From Rheinheimera sediminis (GTDB lineage Bacteria > Pseudomonadota > Gammaproteobacteria > Enterobacterales > Alteromonadaceae), in contig NZ_RZUF01000022.1 of assembly GCF_004005375.1 (NCBI RefSeq), positions 29,401 to 93,400 on the forward strand: DNA of 64,000 bases, given 5' to 3'. Position 1 is the first letter of the stretch, and every line of letters begins with the position of its first letter. Shown piece after piece: positions 35,648 through 46,808 of the stretch. The notes below the pieces were generated by a model. The model was not told the DNA's origin, searched no databases, and saw only the letters and a list, made by a program, of their open reading frames with translations. The position numbers and the translations under genes are program-made.

Positions 35648-38600
35648 TCAGGTGTTCACTGAGTTATCCACCACAACTTTCTTGCTAAGCAAAGACATCA
35701 CCCAGACATAAAACACCGGCACTAAAATCACCCCTAATAAAGTTGCACTGAGCATGCCGCCCATCACGCTGGTCCCCAGAGCTTGCTGACTTGCAGCGCC
35801 CGGACCTGTGGCCACAGTAAGAGGCAGTACGCCAAGTATAAAAGCAACGGACGTCATTACTATGGGCCTGAATCTCATGCGAGCAGCTTGCAAAACAGCT
35901 TGAGCATAAGACAACCCCTGATGATGCAGCTCTTTGGCAAACTCTATGATCAGAATAGCGTTTTTTGCTGACAGTCCGATAACAGTAATAAGCCCCACTT
36001 TGAAATACACATTGTTAGTCAGTTCCAGCACAGCCACTGCCAGTACTGAACCCAGCGCCCCAACCGGAACTATCAGCAGCACAGCAAGTGGAATAGACCA
36101 GCTTTCATACAAAGCCACCAACACTAAAAACACCACCAGAATCGACAGACTGATCAAAAGCGAGACCTGAGAGCCTGACAATTTCTCCTGATAAGACAAG
36201 CCAGTCCATTCATAACCTACGCCTTGTGGCAGGGCGGAGATGATGTGCTCCATTTCTTTCATGGCTTCCCCACTGCTGGTGCCTGGTTTCGCATCTCCGG
36301 AGATGCTAAATGATGGATAGCCATTGTAACGGGACAGCTGCACAGGTGTATTTGTCCACTCAAGGCTGGCGAAAGAACTGACAGGGACCTGATTGCCATT
36401 ACGGGATGGCACGTGCAGTTGCAGCAGACTCTGCGGAGTCATACGTTGCTCACTCTGCGCCTGAACCACCACTCTTTGCAGCCGGCCTTGATTGTTAAAA
36501 TCGTTCAGCATCGCTGAGCCAAAAGCTGTTGATACCGCATCACTGATCGCATTAAAAGACACCCCCATAGCATCAGCTTTGGCTCTGTCTACAGCAAGTT
36601 GCAGTGTAGGAGCATCCTGCAACCCTTCCATCATGGCATAGGCAATAGCAGGAGACTGATTGGCTTTGCTTAACACTGTATCCAAAGCCAACTGCATTTG
36701 TTCGCGACCTACTCCGGTTCTGTCCAGCAGACGCAAAGAAAAACCACCCGAACTGCCTAATCCCTCTATCGCAGCAGGTGCCATCGCCATCACAGCAGCA
36801 TCCTTAAAGTTGGCAAAATGGGCATTGAGCAACTCAGTTTCAGCGGCAACAGACTGTTGTTCAGTACGCTCTGACCAGTCTTTCAAATCAGGAAACAAAA
36901 TTGCGGCATTCTCTCCTGTTCCGGAGAAACTAAAGCCCATCACTGAGGTGACCCACTTCATGCTGTCACGGCTGCTTAAATAGTCTTCGACCTGAGCCAC
37001 AGCCTTTTCGGTGCGGCCAAAGGTTGCGCCAGCCGGAAGCTGAACATCCACCATCAGTGAGCCCTGATCTTCTTCAGGCACAAAAGACTCAGGTACTGTG
37101 TTATACGCGTAAGCCAATACACCAATTAACAGGCTATAAAGCAGCATAGAGCGACCAGCTCGCTGGATCAGGTGCTGGTTAACCTTGCTGTAGCCAGAGG
37201 TCAGTTCGGCGAAATACCTGTTAAACCAGCCAAAAAAAGCTGATTTATTCAGGTGCATAGCGCCATCTACAGGTTTTAACAAGCTGGCACAAAGGGCTGG
37301 TGTTAAGCTCAGGGCCAAAAACCCCGACAATAAAATAGACACAGCCAATGCCATAGAAAACTGCCGATAAATAACGCCGACTGAACCACTGATAAAGGCC
37401 AAAGGTAAAAATACCGCGCTCAGCACCAGCGTGATGCCCACTATGGCACCTGACACCTGCTTCATGGCCTTTAGCGTCGCTTGTTTAGGCGTCAGGCCCT
37501 CCTCCATCATCAGGCGATCGACGTTTTCAACCACCACTATGGCATCGTCCACCAGAATACCTATGGCCAGTACCATACCAAACATCGTCATCATATTGAC
37601 GGAAAAGCCCAGCAGGTACATCACCGCAAAGGTCCCCATCAGACAAACCGGTACCACCAGTATTGGGATCAGCGTATAACGCAGGTTTTGCAAAAACAGT
37701 AACATCACCAGAAAAACCAGAGCTATGGCTTCCAGTAAGGTGTACACCACTTTCTCAATAGCCGCTTTGACAAACCTTGAGGTGTCATAAGGCACTGATA
37801 GTTCCATATCGGACGGCAGATACTGACTCAACTGATCTAGTCTGGCTTTGACTGCATTGACTGTACGGATAGCGTTGGCACCTGGCGCCAACTGAATGGC
37901 CGCTATGACCGCATTTTTACCATTGAGCCTGGTATTGAAATTGTAATCTTGCATGCCAATTTCTATACGAGCCACATCTTTGAGGTAAAGCGCCGCACCA
38001 TTGGTTGTGGTTCTGAGTAAGATCTGGCCAAAGTCTTCCACTGTTTTAAGCGTGCCATCCAGTACTATAGATGCGCTGACTTCCTGCTCTGTGTTGCCAG
38101 GACTGCTGCCAAAACTTCCGGCTGGCACCTGAATATTTTGAGTCCGGATCGCACTACTGATATCCTCAACAGACAAACCGTAGGACACCAGCTTTTGTGT
38201 ATCCAGCCACACTCGCATTGCAGCTTCTGAGGAAAAAAATTGCAGCTTTCCTACCCCCTCTACCCTGCGTATTTCTTTATTCAGCGAGCGGGTGGCAAAC
38301 TCAGACAAGGCCACCATGGACTTAGAAGCAGCATCCTCTTTGTAACTCAGGGCGTAAAACATCAGAAAACCAGCACTGGACTCCTCCACTTGCAAGCCTT
38401 GCTGAGTCACAGCGGCAGGTAATCTGGATTCGGCTTTTTTCAGGCTGTTCTGCACTTCCATCTGAGCGACAGCAACAGAGGTTCCGGGTTTGAAGGTGAC
38501 GGTAATGTCTGAAGAACCAGAAGAACCGCTGGACGACTCAAAATAAAGCATATCTTTGATGCCATTCAGCTCTTCTTCTATCACAGAGGTAACAGACTCA

Positions 38601-38773
38601 ACCATCACTTCGGCAGAAGCACCAGGGTAAGTTGCAGTGACAATAATTTGCGGTGGCGCGACCACAGGAAACTGAGCAACAGGCAGATAAGGCAAGGCGA
38701 AAAGGCCGGCCAAAGTAATAAAAATGGCCACTACCCAGGCAAATTTAGGGCGGGATATAAAAAACTCAGACAT
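35648..38773 (-). CDS. RND multidrug efflux permease (HAE1, AcrB/MexB type)
   Basis: 1041-residue inner-membrane proton/drug antiporter. HAE1 signatures: FFISRPKFAWVVAIFITLAG at the N-terminus, the proton-relay Asp pair in GILVDDAIVVVENVDRLM (TM4) and the Lys in GLSAKNAILIIEFAKELH (TM10). Twelve membrane segments and two periplasmic loops of expected size. It works with the adaptor encoded just upstream (10-base gap); no outer-membrane factor is in the operon, so a TolC-type protein from elsewhere is needed. Confidence 0.95.
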   Translation of the reverse strand: MSEFFISRPKFAWVVAIFITLAGLFALPYLPVAQFPVVAPPQIIVTATYPGASAEVMVESVTSVIEEELNGIKDMLYFESSSGSSGSSDITVTFKPGTSVAVAQMEVQNSLKKAESRLPAAVTQQGLQVEESSAGFLMFYALSYKEDAASKSMVALSEFATRSLNKEIRRVEGVGKLQFFSSEAAMRVWLDTQKLVSYGLSVEDISSAIRTQNIQVPAGSFGSSPGNTEQEVSASIVLDGTLKTVEDFGQILLRTTTNGAALYLKDVARIEIGMQDYNFNTRLNGKNAVIAAIQLAPGANAIRTVNAVKARLDQLSQYLPSDMELSVPYDTSRFVKAAIEKVVYTLLEAIALVFLVMLLFLQNLRYTLIPILVVPVCLMGTFAVMYLLGFSVNMMTMFGMVLAIGILVDDAIVVVENVDRLMMEEGLTPKQATLKAMKQVSGAIVGITLVLSAVFLPLAFISGSVGVIYRQFSMALAVSILLSGFLALSLTPALCASLLKPVDGAMHLNKSAFFGWFNRYFAELTSGYSKVNQHLIQRAGRSMLLYSLLIGVLAYAYNTVPESFVPEEDQGSLMVDVQLPAGATFGRTEKAVAQVEDYLSSRDSMKWVTSVMGFSFSGTGENAAILFPDLKDWSERTEQQSVAAETELLNAHFANFKDAAVMAMAPAAIEGLGSSGGFSLRLLDRTGVGREQMQLALDTVLSKANQSPAIAYAMMEGLQDAPTLQLAVDRAKADAMGVSFNAISDAVSTAFGSAMLNDFNNQGRLQRVVVQAQSEQRMTPQSLLQLHVPSRNGNQVPVSSFASLEWTNTPVQLSRYNGYPSFSISGDAKPGTSSGEAMKEMEHIISALPQGVGYEWTGLSYQEKLSGSQVSLLISLSILVVFLVLVALYESWSIPLAVLLIVPVGALGSVLAVAVLELTNNVYFKVGLITVIGLSAKNAILIIEFAKELHHQGLSYAQAVLQAARMRFRPIVMTSVAFILGVLPLTVATGPGAASQQALGTSVMGGMLSATLLGVILVPVFYVWVMSLLSKKVVVDNSVNT

Positions 38774-38783
38774 GTTTGTTATC

Positions 38784-39941
38784 TCAGTGTGAAACAGAAA
38801 TGGAAGGCGCAGTAGCAGCTGTGTGCTTAAGATCAGCAGCCAGCTGCACCTGAACTTTGTCTCCAGATTGCAGCTGTGAGGTCGAGCTGGTCAGCACAAC
38901 ATCGCCTGCGGCAAGACCTGCAGTGATCTGCCAATCCTTACCCACCATCAGGCCAGTGCGGACTTCTCTGGGTTCAGCTTCACCTTTATTGTTCTGTACC
39001 CACACCCATTGCTGACCCTGTTGATCCCGGCTCAAAGCCCGCTGCGGTATCAGAATAGCATCTGGCACAAAACCAAGCCGGGTCCGGACTTTGACATACA
39101 TGCCGGGTAACAACAGGCTATCTTTGTTGGCAAATTCGGCCCTGAGCGTTAAAGTTCCGGTGTGTTGATCTACCTGACTTTCGGCGAATAACACCTGTCC
39201 CTGCTGAGCTGGCTGCCCTGCGTTATCCAGAATATTCAATTGATTGACTACCTGGCCATAACCTTGCTTTATGGCGTGCTGGCGTTGCATTTCACTGCCT
39301 GAGGATAAATTCAAGTCGACATACATAGGGTCTATCTGGTGAATGACGGCCAGTTGAGTTGCCTCATTCTGACCAACTAAAGCGCCTTCACTGACTAAAG
39401 CTCTGCCAATCCGACCTGCAATAGGAGCTGTGACTCTGGTGTAGCTAAGATTGAGTTTGGCATTATCTACATCTGCCTGAGCAGCCTGAACTGCAGCTAC
39501 CGCGCTGAGCAGGTTGGTTTTTGCGTTATCAAATTGATGCTGACTGACTGTGGCTGTGGCCACTAGTGGCTTATATCGCCTCAGCAGATCGTCGGCTTCT
39601 TGCCGGGCCGCTTTGGCTTTTGCAAGTTCAGCTTGAGCCTTCGCCAACGCCACTTTCATAGGGGCAGGATCGAGCTGGAATAAAACCTGACCTGCACTGA
39701 CCAGACTTCCTTCAGCAAATTCACGTTTGAGCACTATGCCAGCAACACGAGCACGAACTTCGGCCTGTCGAACGGCTGCAACTCGTCCCGGCAAGTCTTC
39801 GGTGATGTCCAGCGGCGCCTTTTTCACCACTATAGCATCAGCTGTTTTAACCACAGTGCCAGCTTCAGCCACAGGCTCTGGTGCACAGCCAATCAGGATC
39901 ATGGCCAAAGTAATAGCCAGCAGATTTTTACCCTTACCCAT
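38784..39941 (-). CDS. RND efflux periplasmic adaptor lipoprotein (AcrA/MexA type)
   Basis: 385-residue membrane-fusion protein. Lipobox LIGC (Cys19); barrel-sandwich lipoyl halves VRARVAGIVLKREFAEGSLV and VTAPIAGRIGRALVSEGALV flank a helical hairpin; beta-barrel and membrane-proximal domains follow. The ATG at 39941 has GAGG eight bases upstream and gives a clean lipoprotein signal; a 23-codon extension is rejected. First gene of the efflux operon, transcribed away from the TetR-type gene. Confidence 0.94.
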   Translation of the reverse strand: MGKGKNLLAITLAMILIGCAPEPVAEAGTVVKTADAIVVKKAPLDITEDLPGRVAAVRQAEVRARVAGIVLKREFAEGSLVSAGQVLFQLDPAPMKVALAKAQAELAKAKAARQEADDLLRRYKPLVATATVSQHQFDNAKTNLLSAVAAVQAAQADVDNAKLNLSYTRVTAPIAGRIGRALVSEGALVGQNEATQLAVIHQIDPMYVDLNLSSGSEMQRQHAIKQGYGQVVNQLNILDNAGQPAQQGQVLFAESQVDQHTGTLTLRAEFANKDSLLLPGMYVKVRTRLGFVPDAILIPQRALSRDQQGQQWVWVQNNKGEAEPREVRTGLMVGKDWQITAGLAAGDVVLTSSTSQLQSGDKVQVQLAADLKHTAATAPSISVSH

Positions 39942-39981
39942 CACCACTACCTCAGTTAACCAGCTTAATTTGAAGGCATGC

Positions 39982-40050
39982 ACGATACCATTAAGAATCA
40001 AATGAATCAATATAGATTCATTTGATTCTTCCTAAAGGCAAAAGTATAGT
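39982..40050. promoter_or_regulatory. Divergent promoters of the efflux operon and its regulator, with a 38-bp perfect operator
   Basis: AAGAATCAAATGAATC (39993-40008) and GATTCATTTGATTCTT (40015-40030) are exact complements around AATATA. Toward tetR: TTGATT (40022-40027), 17-base spacer, TATAGT (40045-40050). Toward the adaptor gene: TTGATT (40010-40005), 17-base spacer, TATCGT (39987-39982). Both -35 boxes lie inside the palindrome, so a bound TetR dimer would block both promoters. Confidence 0.8.
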
Positions 40051-40098
40051 GATTAACGGCAGTGAACCACGTAGAATGCTCCGGGCAGTTTTGTTGAT

Positions 40099-40662
40099 AT
40101 GGATAAGATGATGATAAAAAGTGAAGCTACAGATCCCTTGTTGTTGGCTGTTGCTATGGCCATGGTGGACAACCCCAGAGCATCTTTGCTAGAGCTGGCG
40201 AGAGCTGTTGGTGTCAGTAAAGCCACTTTGTATCGAATGTGCCCAACGCGGGACAATATCATCGAACGCTTGTTCTCTGAGTCTGTGCGCCAGTTTGATC
40301 GGGTTATTGCCGCAGCTGAGTTGGACACAGCCCCTGTTACTCACGCTTTCCGGGCTTTGATTGAAGGCCACCTGAACCACAAAGAACTTTTTGTTTTTGT
40401 GTCCAATACCTGGGAGCCACAACTGTTAGAAACATCAGACACTGAGCATCGCTGGGCGGAGTTTGAGGCTATTTTTGATCAGTTTTTTTTACGTGGCCAA
40501 CAGGAAGGTTTTTTTCGGATCGATATCAGCGCAGCGGCCTTATCTGAGTTGATGATAGGCATGTTATCCGCCCTGATGAATGCTGAACGCTCAGGCCGGA
40601 TAGCCCGCAAAGATATGCTGGATACCATGGAAAAGATGTTTTTAACCGGTGCTCAACGATAA
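40099..40662 (+). CDS. TetR/AcrR-family repressor of the RND operon
   Basis: 187 residues: N-terminal helix-turn-helix (ASLLELARAVGVSKATLYRMCPTR, about residues 28-51) and a helical ligand-binding C-terminal domain. Divergently placed next to an RND operon and preceded by a perfect operator, so it very likely represses both the pump and itself and is released by pump substrates. Compared with AcrR the HTH starts slightly late because of a short extra N-terminus. Confidence 0.88.
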   Translation: MDKMMIKSEATDPLLLAVAMAMVDNPRASLLELARAVGVSKATLYRMCPTRDNIIERLFSESVRQFDRVIAAAELDTAPVTHAFRALIEGHLNHKELFVFVSNTWEPQLLETSDTEHRWAEFEAIFDQFFLRGQQEGFFRIDISAAALSELMIGMLSALMNAERSGRIARKDMLDTMEKMFLTGAQR

Positions 40663-40821
40663 ATTCATTTTGGCGGTTCATGCAGTAAAAAGCTGGCGTT
40701 AAGTTGTTTCTCAGAGCAGTCAGACTTTGCCGCATAGAGTTCTTTAACTAGTTTCACCCAAATTCAGCAATCCGTTAGCCCAAGGCTCTATACAGCCGTT
40801 ATTCTATTACTCTGCTTCTAT

Positions 40822-40839
40822 TGTGCGGTATAGCGCACA
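40822..40839. promoter_or_regulatory. Short palindrome upstream of the N-ATPase operon
   Basis: TGTGCG GTATAG CGCACA is a perfect 6+6 inverted repeat about 98 bases before atpD. It may be a regulator site. The rest of the 274-base gap has no clear sigma-70 promoter that I would assign. Confidence 0.35.
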
Positions 40840-40885
40840 GACCTATCTAGCTTATCCTGTAAAGTATCAATACAGATTGATTTGA

Positions 40886-42750
<1,865 letters not shown>

Positions 42751-42758
<8 letters not shown>

Positions 42759-43119
42759 GCACCCATCGGGTAAACCCAAAACATCGACTAATCTCTCAGC
42801 GCAAATTGGCTCCAAAGCCCGCAGAAAGCTGCATACACAACAAACACGAGCGACCAGCGCCTGGTCGGGATTGGGCCTGATGGGCTTAGTCGGCTGGTCC
42901 ATTGTGGTGCCCACTTTGCTGGGCGCTTCACTTGGCTTATGGCTGGATAGCCATCATCCGGGTCAGCATTCCTGGACACTGGCATTGTTAATGGCGGGTC
43001 TGACACTTGGCTGTTTCAACGCCTGGCATTGGATTGAGAAAGAAGATAGCGCCATGCGAGAAGCACAACCCCCTATTCCAGCACATAAAGAGCAGAACGA
43101 TGATACAACAGCTAAATGA
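42751..43119 (+). CDS. atpQ: N-ATPase subunit AtpQ (AtpI/AtpZ-like membrane protein)
   Basis: 122 residues with two membrane segments (LGLMGLVGWSIVVPTLLGAS and LALLMAGLTLGCFNAWHWI) and a hydrophilic basic N-terminus. It is the AtpI/AtpZ-like protein found only as the third gene of N-ATPase operons. Overlaps atpC by eight bases and atpR by 20. Probably an assembly or ion-channel protein; exact role unproven. Confidence 0.83.
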
Positions 43120-43468
43120 CCACAACCTTCATGGCCTCGATCTGTTCTGGTTACTAGTTGTTTGTTTGATGACTGGTGTCGCACTTGGCATACTATTTTT
43201 TGGCAGTCTGTGGTGGACCACAAAGCAGATGCACAGATTTCAATACCCTGCACTTTGGTTTATCACTGGTTTTATCCTGCGTACCAGCACTGTACTTATC
43301 AGCATCAATTGGATCAGTGATGGACGCTGGCAAGGCTTGATTGCTTGTTGTGTTGGATTTTTAGTGGCCCGTGTTGCAGTGCTAAGCTTCACAGACAGGG
43401 GTCAGTTAAGCCCACAGCGTGGCGCAAAAAACAAGCAAGAACTGAAGGCTAAACCGCATGGAGCTTAG
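43100..43468 (+). CDS. atpR: N-ATPase subunit AtpR
   Basis: 122-residue membrane protein with three segments (FWLLVVCLMTGVALGILFFG, ALWFITGFILRTSTVLISI, GLIACCVGFLVARVAVLSF) and a conserved Arg within segment two, the hallmark gene of N-ATPase operons. The function is not established; proposed to help c-ring assembly. The ATG at 43100 is inside atpQ; the longer frame (from 43007) is atpQ shadow. Overlaps atpB by 11 bases. Confidence 0.85.
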   Translation: MIQQLNDHNLHGLDLFWLLVVCLMTGVALGILFFGSLWWTTKQMHRFQYPALWFITGFILRTSTVLISINWISDGRWQGLIACCVGFLVARVAVLSFTDRGQLSPQRGAKNKQELKAKPHGA

Positions 43469-44141
43469 TCCGGATCAAATCATTTTCTGGCAGCTTGGCA
43501 TTGCTAAAATCAATGCCACTATCGCCTACACCTGGGCTTTGATGCTGATTTTAGTGGTAGGTTCACACCTGATCACCCGCCGCTTATCTGCCACTATGCA
43601 GCGCTCTCGCTGGCAAAATCTGCTGGAAATTATAGTCACCAGCCTGGAGCAACAAATTCGTGATGTAGGTTTACAAAACCCCATGCCTTACCTTGGGTTT
43701 TTAGGCACTTTATTTATCTTTGTGGCAGCAGCCAGCCTGACCACAATTCTGCCCTTTTATGAACCACCTACCGCTTCGCTTTCAACCACAGCCGCATTAG
43801 CCATTTGTGTATTTATTGCTGTACCTATTTTTGGTGTACAGCAGCAAGGTGTTGCTGGCTATCTGAAATCCTATACCCAACCTACTCTGCTGATGTTGCC
43901 GTTCAATTTAATCAGTGAGCTATCCCGCACTTTGGCATTAGCGATAAGGCTATTTGGCAATATGATGAGTGGCAGCATGATCATCGCTATTTTAGTCAGC
44001 ATTACGCCCTTTATCTTTCCAATAGTGATGACTTTACTGGGCTTACTCACCGGCATAGTACAAGCCTATATCTTTTTTATTTTGGCCGCGGTTTACATAG
44101 CCGCAGCAACCAGTAGCAGCTCACCAGCCTCTATCAACTAA
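43458..44141 (+). CDS. atpB: N-ATPase subunit a
   Basis: 227 residues, about five to six membrane segments. The essential stator arginine of the ion path is Arg164 in ELSRTLALAIRLFGNMMSG, followed by a Gly/Ala-rich last segment (GIVQAYIFFILAAVYIAAA). Shorter than E. coli subunit a (271), as usual for N-ATPases. Supplies the two half-channels for ion passage through the c-ring. Confidence 0.92.
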   Translation: MELSPDQIIFWQLGIAKINATIAYTWALMLILVVGSHLITRRLSATMQRSRWQNLLEIIVTSLEQQIRDVGLQNPMPYLGFLGTLFIFVAAASLTTILPFYEPPTASLSTTAALAICVFIAVPIFGVQQQGVAGYLKSYTQPTLLMLPFNLISELSRTLALAIRLFGNMMSGSMIIAILVSITPFIFPIVMTLLGLLTGIVQAYIFFILAAVYIAAATSSSSPASIN

Positions 44142-44163
44142 ATCACTACAAGCAGGGATATTT

Positions 44164-44445
44164 ATGGATAGTATGACAATGATTGCAACCATCTCCATCA
44201 TCATGGCGGGCCTTACCACTGGCTTTGGCACCATGGGACCTGCTCTGGCGGAGGGCAAAGCGGTCGCTACTGCTTTAACATCGCTGGCACAACAACCTGA
44301 TGCGTCAGCCACTATTACCCGTACTTTATTTGTCGGCCTTGCGATGATTGAATCCACGGCGATTTATTGTTTTGTGGTGTCGATGATTTTGCTATTCGCC
44401 AACCCATTCTGGAACTTTGCTGTAACACAGGCTGCGGGAAACTAA
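44164..44445 (+). CDS. atpE: N-ATPase subunit c
   Basis: 93-residue hairpin of two membrane helices. Helix 2 has Glu63-Ser64-Thr65 and Tyr68 (MIESTAIY), the Na+-coordinating set of Na+-ATP synthases. In helix 1 the position of the Ile-type Gln32 of Ilyobacter carries Glu30 (GPALAEGKAV), so two carboxylates may meet at the site, as in other N-ATPase c-subunits. Loop QQPDA between the helices is normal. CAGGGA precedes the ATG. Confidence 0.92.
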   Translation: MDSMTMIATISIIMAGLTTGFGTMGPALAEGKAVATALTSLAQQPDASATITRTLFVGLAMIESTAIYCFVVSMILLFANPFWNFAVTQAAGN

Positions 44446-44448
44446 AGC

Positions 44449-45243
44449 ATGCTGATAGATTGGTTTACCGTACTTGCGCAAACAGTTAATTTTTTAATTT
44501 TGGTCTGGCTGTTAAAACGCTATTTGTACCAGCCTATTCTCGATGCCATTGATGCACGCGAACAACGTATTGCCAGTGAATTGGCGGACGCAGCAGAAAA
44601 ACAACAGTTAGCCGGGCAAGCACGAGATGACTATCAACAGAAAAATAGCGAGTTCGAGCAGCAACGTGATGCCCTGCTAAGACAAGCCACTGCAGCAGCA
44701 GAGACCGAACGCCAGCGTTTACTGGCACAAGTGCGAACTGCAGCAGAGGATTTAGCCCGCAAAAATCAGCTAAGCGTAAAGCGCGAACAGCATCTGCAGT
44801 CTCAGAAACTGAGTCGCCTGGTACAAACACAGGTGATGACTATCACACGAAAAACACTGACAGTTCTTGCCAACCAAGCTCTGGAATCAGCCATTGTTGC
44901 TGTGTTTGTCAAACAATTAGGCCAGTTACAGGACGAGGCAAAATCCAGCTTCAAACAGAGCCTGTTCAAAGCAAAAAATTCAGCTTTGGTTCGCAGTGCT
45001 TTTGCATTGCAGGATACCGAGCAATCCATGATTCAGCAGGCAGTCAATCACTGTTTTTCAGCTCAAGTGCAGCTTAGATTTGTCACCTCAGATCAAAGTA
45101 TTGCTGGTATTGAACTCAGCGCTGAAGGTCAGCTGATTGCATGGACTATTGAGTCTTGCCTGGACGCTTTAGAGAAACACATTGCCGATAGGTTAGCCAG
45201 TTCAGCGCCAGTTTCTTTAACAGCACAAGAGACTACCCCTTGA
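44449..45243 (+). CDS. atpF: N-ATPase subunit b with extended delta-like C-terminus
   Basis: 264 residues, against 156 in E. coli. One N-terminal membrane helix (VLAQTVNFLILVWLLKRYL), a long charged coiled coil (about 35-130), then a domain ending in DQSIAGIELSAEGQLIAWTI and ESCLDALEKHI that resembles the C-terminal part of delta/OSCP. N-ATPase operons lack a delta gene, and this tail probably takes its place by holding F1 to the stator. Followed directly by atpA. Confidence 0.88.
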   Translation: MLIDWFTVLAQTVNFLILVWLLKRYLYQPILDAIDAREQRIASELADAAEKQQLAGQARDDYQQKNSEFEQQRDALLRQATAAAETERQRLLAQVRTAAEDLARKNQLSVKREQHLQSQKLSRLVQTQVMTITRKTLTVLANQALESAIVAVFVKQLGQLQDEAKSSFKQSLFKAKNSALVRSAFALQDTEQSMIQQAVNHCFSAQVQLRFVTSDQSIAGIELSAEGQLIAWTIESCLDALEKHIADRLASSAPVSLTAQETTP

Positions 45244-46808
45244 AACCACAACCCATATTGGAACGCCTGTTGAGTGACATCAACACTGCTGTGGATAGTT
45301 TTTCGATGCAGTCTGCCGTGGTTGAAACTGGCCAGGTGAAGGCTGTGGCTACAGGTATAGCTTCGGTTTCAGGTCTGCCCGGTGTTGGTGCTGAAGAGCT
45401 GCTTATCTTTCAGAGCAACAGCGATTTCGCTGAACCAAACTACGGTATTGCCTTTAATATCGACGAAGATGAGATAGGTGTTGTGTTGTTGTGCGACTAC
45501 GCCCGTCTGCAGACAGGAGACAAAGTGGAACGCACCGGTCGAGTGATGGATGTCGCAGTGGGTGATGAATTAATTGGCCGGGTGATTGATCCTCTTGGTC
45601 GTCCTCTCGATGCTAAAGGACCTATTCGTACAAGCCAACGTCTGCCTATCGAGCGTCCTGCTGCAGCCATAATGGATCGAGCGCCTGTCACTGTACCGCT
45701 ACAAACAGGTTTAAAGGTGCTGGATGCCCTGATCCCTATAGGCCGCGGCCAACGAGAGCTAATTTTAGGCGACCGGCAAACCGGTAAAACCACCATCGCC
45801 ATAGACACCATTTTGAATCAGCATGACCAGGCTATCATTTGTATTTATTGCTCTATTGGCCAACGTACCTCAGCTGTCGCGAAAACCATAGCTACTTTGC
45901 AGGAAAAAGGCGCCATGGCCTACACTGTCGTTATGGTGACGCAAGGTAATGATGCACCTGGTCTTTCCTACATAGCCCCTTATGCAGCAACAAGCATCGC
46001 TGAATATTTTATGGAAGCGGGTCGCGACGTATTAATTATTTACGACGATTTAACCCACCATGCCAGAGCATATAGGGAATTGTCGCTGTTAATGCGCAGA
46101 CCTCCGGGACGAGAAGCCTTTCCAGGAGACATATTTTATATTCATTCCCGCCTGCTGGAACGAGCTACCCACTTGAATCAGCACCGTGGCGGCGGTTCAC
46201 TGACCGCCCTGCCTATTATTGAAACCGAAGCGCAAAATATTTCGGCTTATATTCCAACCAATTTAATTTCAATTACGGATGGTCAGATTTATCTATCCCC
46301 GGCTTTATTTGAATTAGGTGTGTTGCCCGCAGTGGATGTGGCCAAATCAGTGTCCCGTGTCGGTGGTAAAGCGCAGAGCAAAGCCTATCGAGCTGTTGCT
46401 GGTAATTTGAAACTGGCCTATGCCCAATTTGAAGAACTGGAAACTTTTGCCCGTTTTGGCGCACGGCTAGATGAGGATTCGAAAAAGACCATTGAACATG
46501 GCTTGCGCATTAGAGCAAGCCTGAAGCAAACTCAATATTGCCCTGTTCCTGTTACAGTTCAGATCATCACCTTGTTAGCGCTGAGCGCACACTTGCTTGA
46601 CGCCATCCCTTTAAATCAAATGGCAGCAGCAGAGCAGGCTCTGCATAAAGCAACTGCACTTATTCCTGCGGCAATCACTGAAGGAATTGTTTCAGACCAA
46701 GAGCTTACGGAAGCAATTCGCAATAAGCTGCTTAGTTTAATCCAAACAGCTCTTGAGCCCTTTCAGCCAGCAATACAATCTCAGCAAAGCAGCTCAGAGC
46801 ATGAGTGA
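45240..46808 (+). CDS. atpA: N-ATPase subunit alpha
   Basis: 522 residues, non-catalytic nucleotide-binding subunit. Walker A GDRQTGKT (177-184), the arginine-finger region SRLLERATHLN is present, and the N-terminal beta-barrel is normal. The start is a TTG overlapping the atpF stop (TTGA) with AAGAGA upstream; the first in-frame ATG would cut off 22 conserved-looking residues, so the TTG is retained. Overlaps atpG by eight bases. Confidence 0.93.
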   Translation: MKPQPILERLLSDINTAVDSFSMQSAVVETGQVKAVATGIASVSGLPGVGAEELLIFQSNSDFAEPNYGIAFNIDEDEIGVVLLCDYARLQTGDKVERTGRVMDVAVGDELIGRVIDPLGRPLDAKGPIRTSQRLPIERPAAAIMDRAPVTVPLQTGLKVLDALIPIGRGQRELILGDRQTGKTTIAIDTILNQHDQAIICIYCSIGQRTSAVAKTIATLQEKGAMAYTVVMVTQGNDAPGLSYIAPYAATSIAEYFMEAGRDVLIIYDDLTHHARAYRELSLLMRRPPGREAFPGDIFYIHSRLLERATHLNQHRGGGSLTALPIIETEAQNISAYIPTNLISITDGQIYLSPALFELGVLPAVDVAKSVSRVGGKAQSKAYRAVAGNLKLAYAQFEELETFARFGARLDEDSKKTIEHGLRIRASLKQTQYCPVPVTVQIITLLALSAHLLDAIPLNQMAAAEQALHKATALIPAAITEGIVSDQELTEAIRNKLLSLIQTALEPFQPAIQSQQSSSEHE

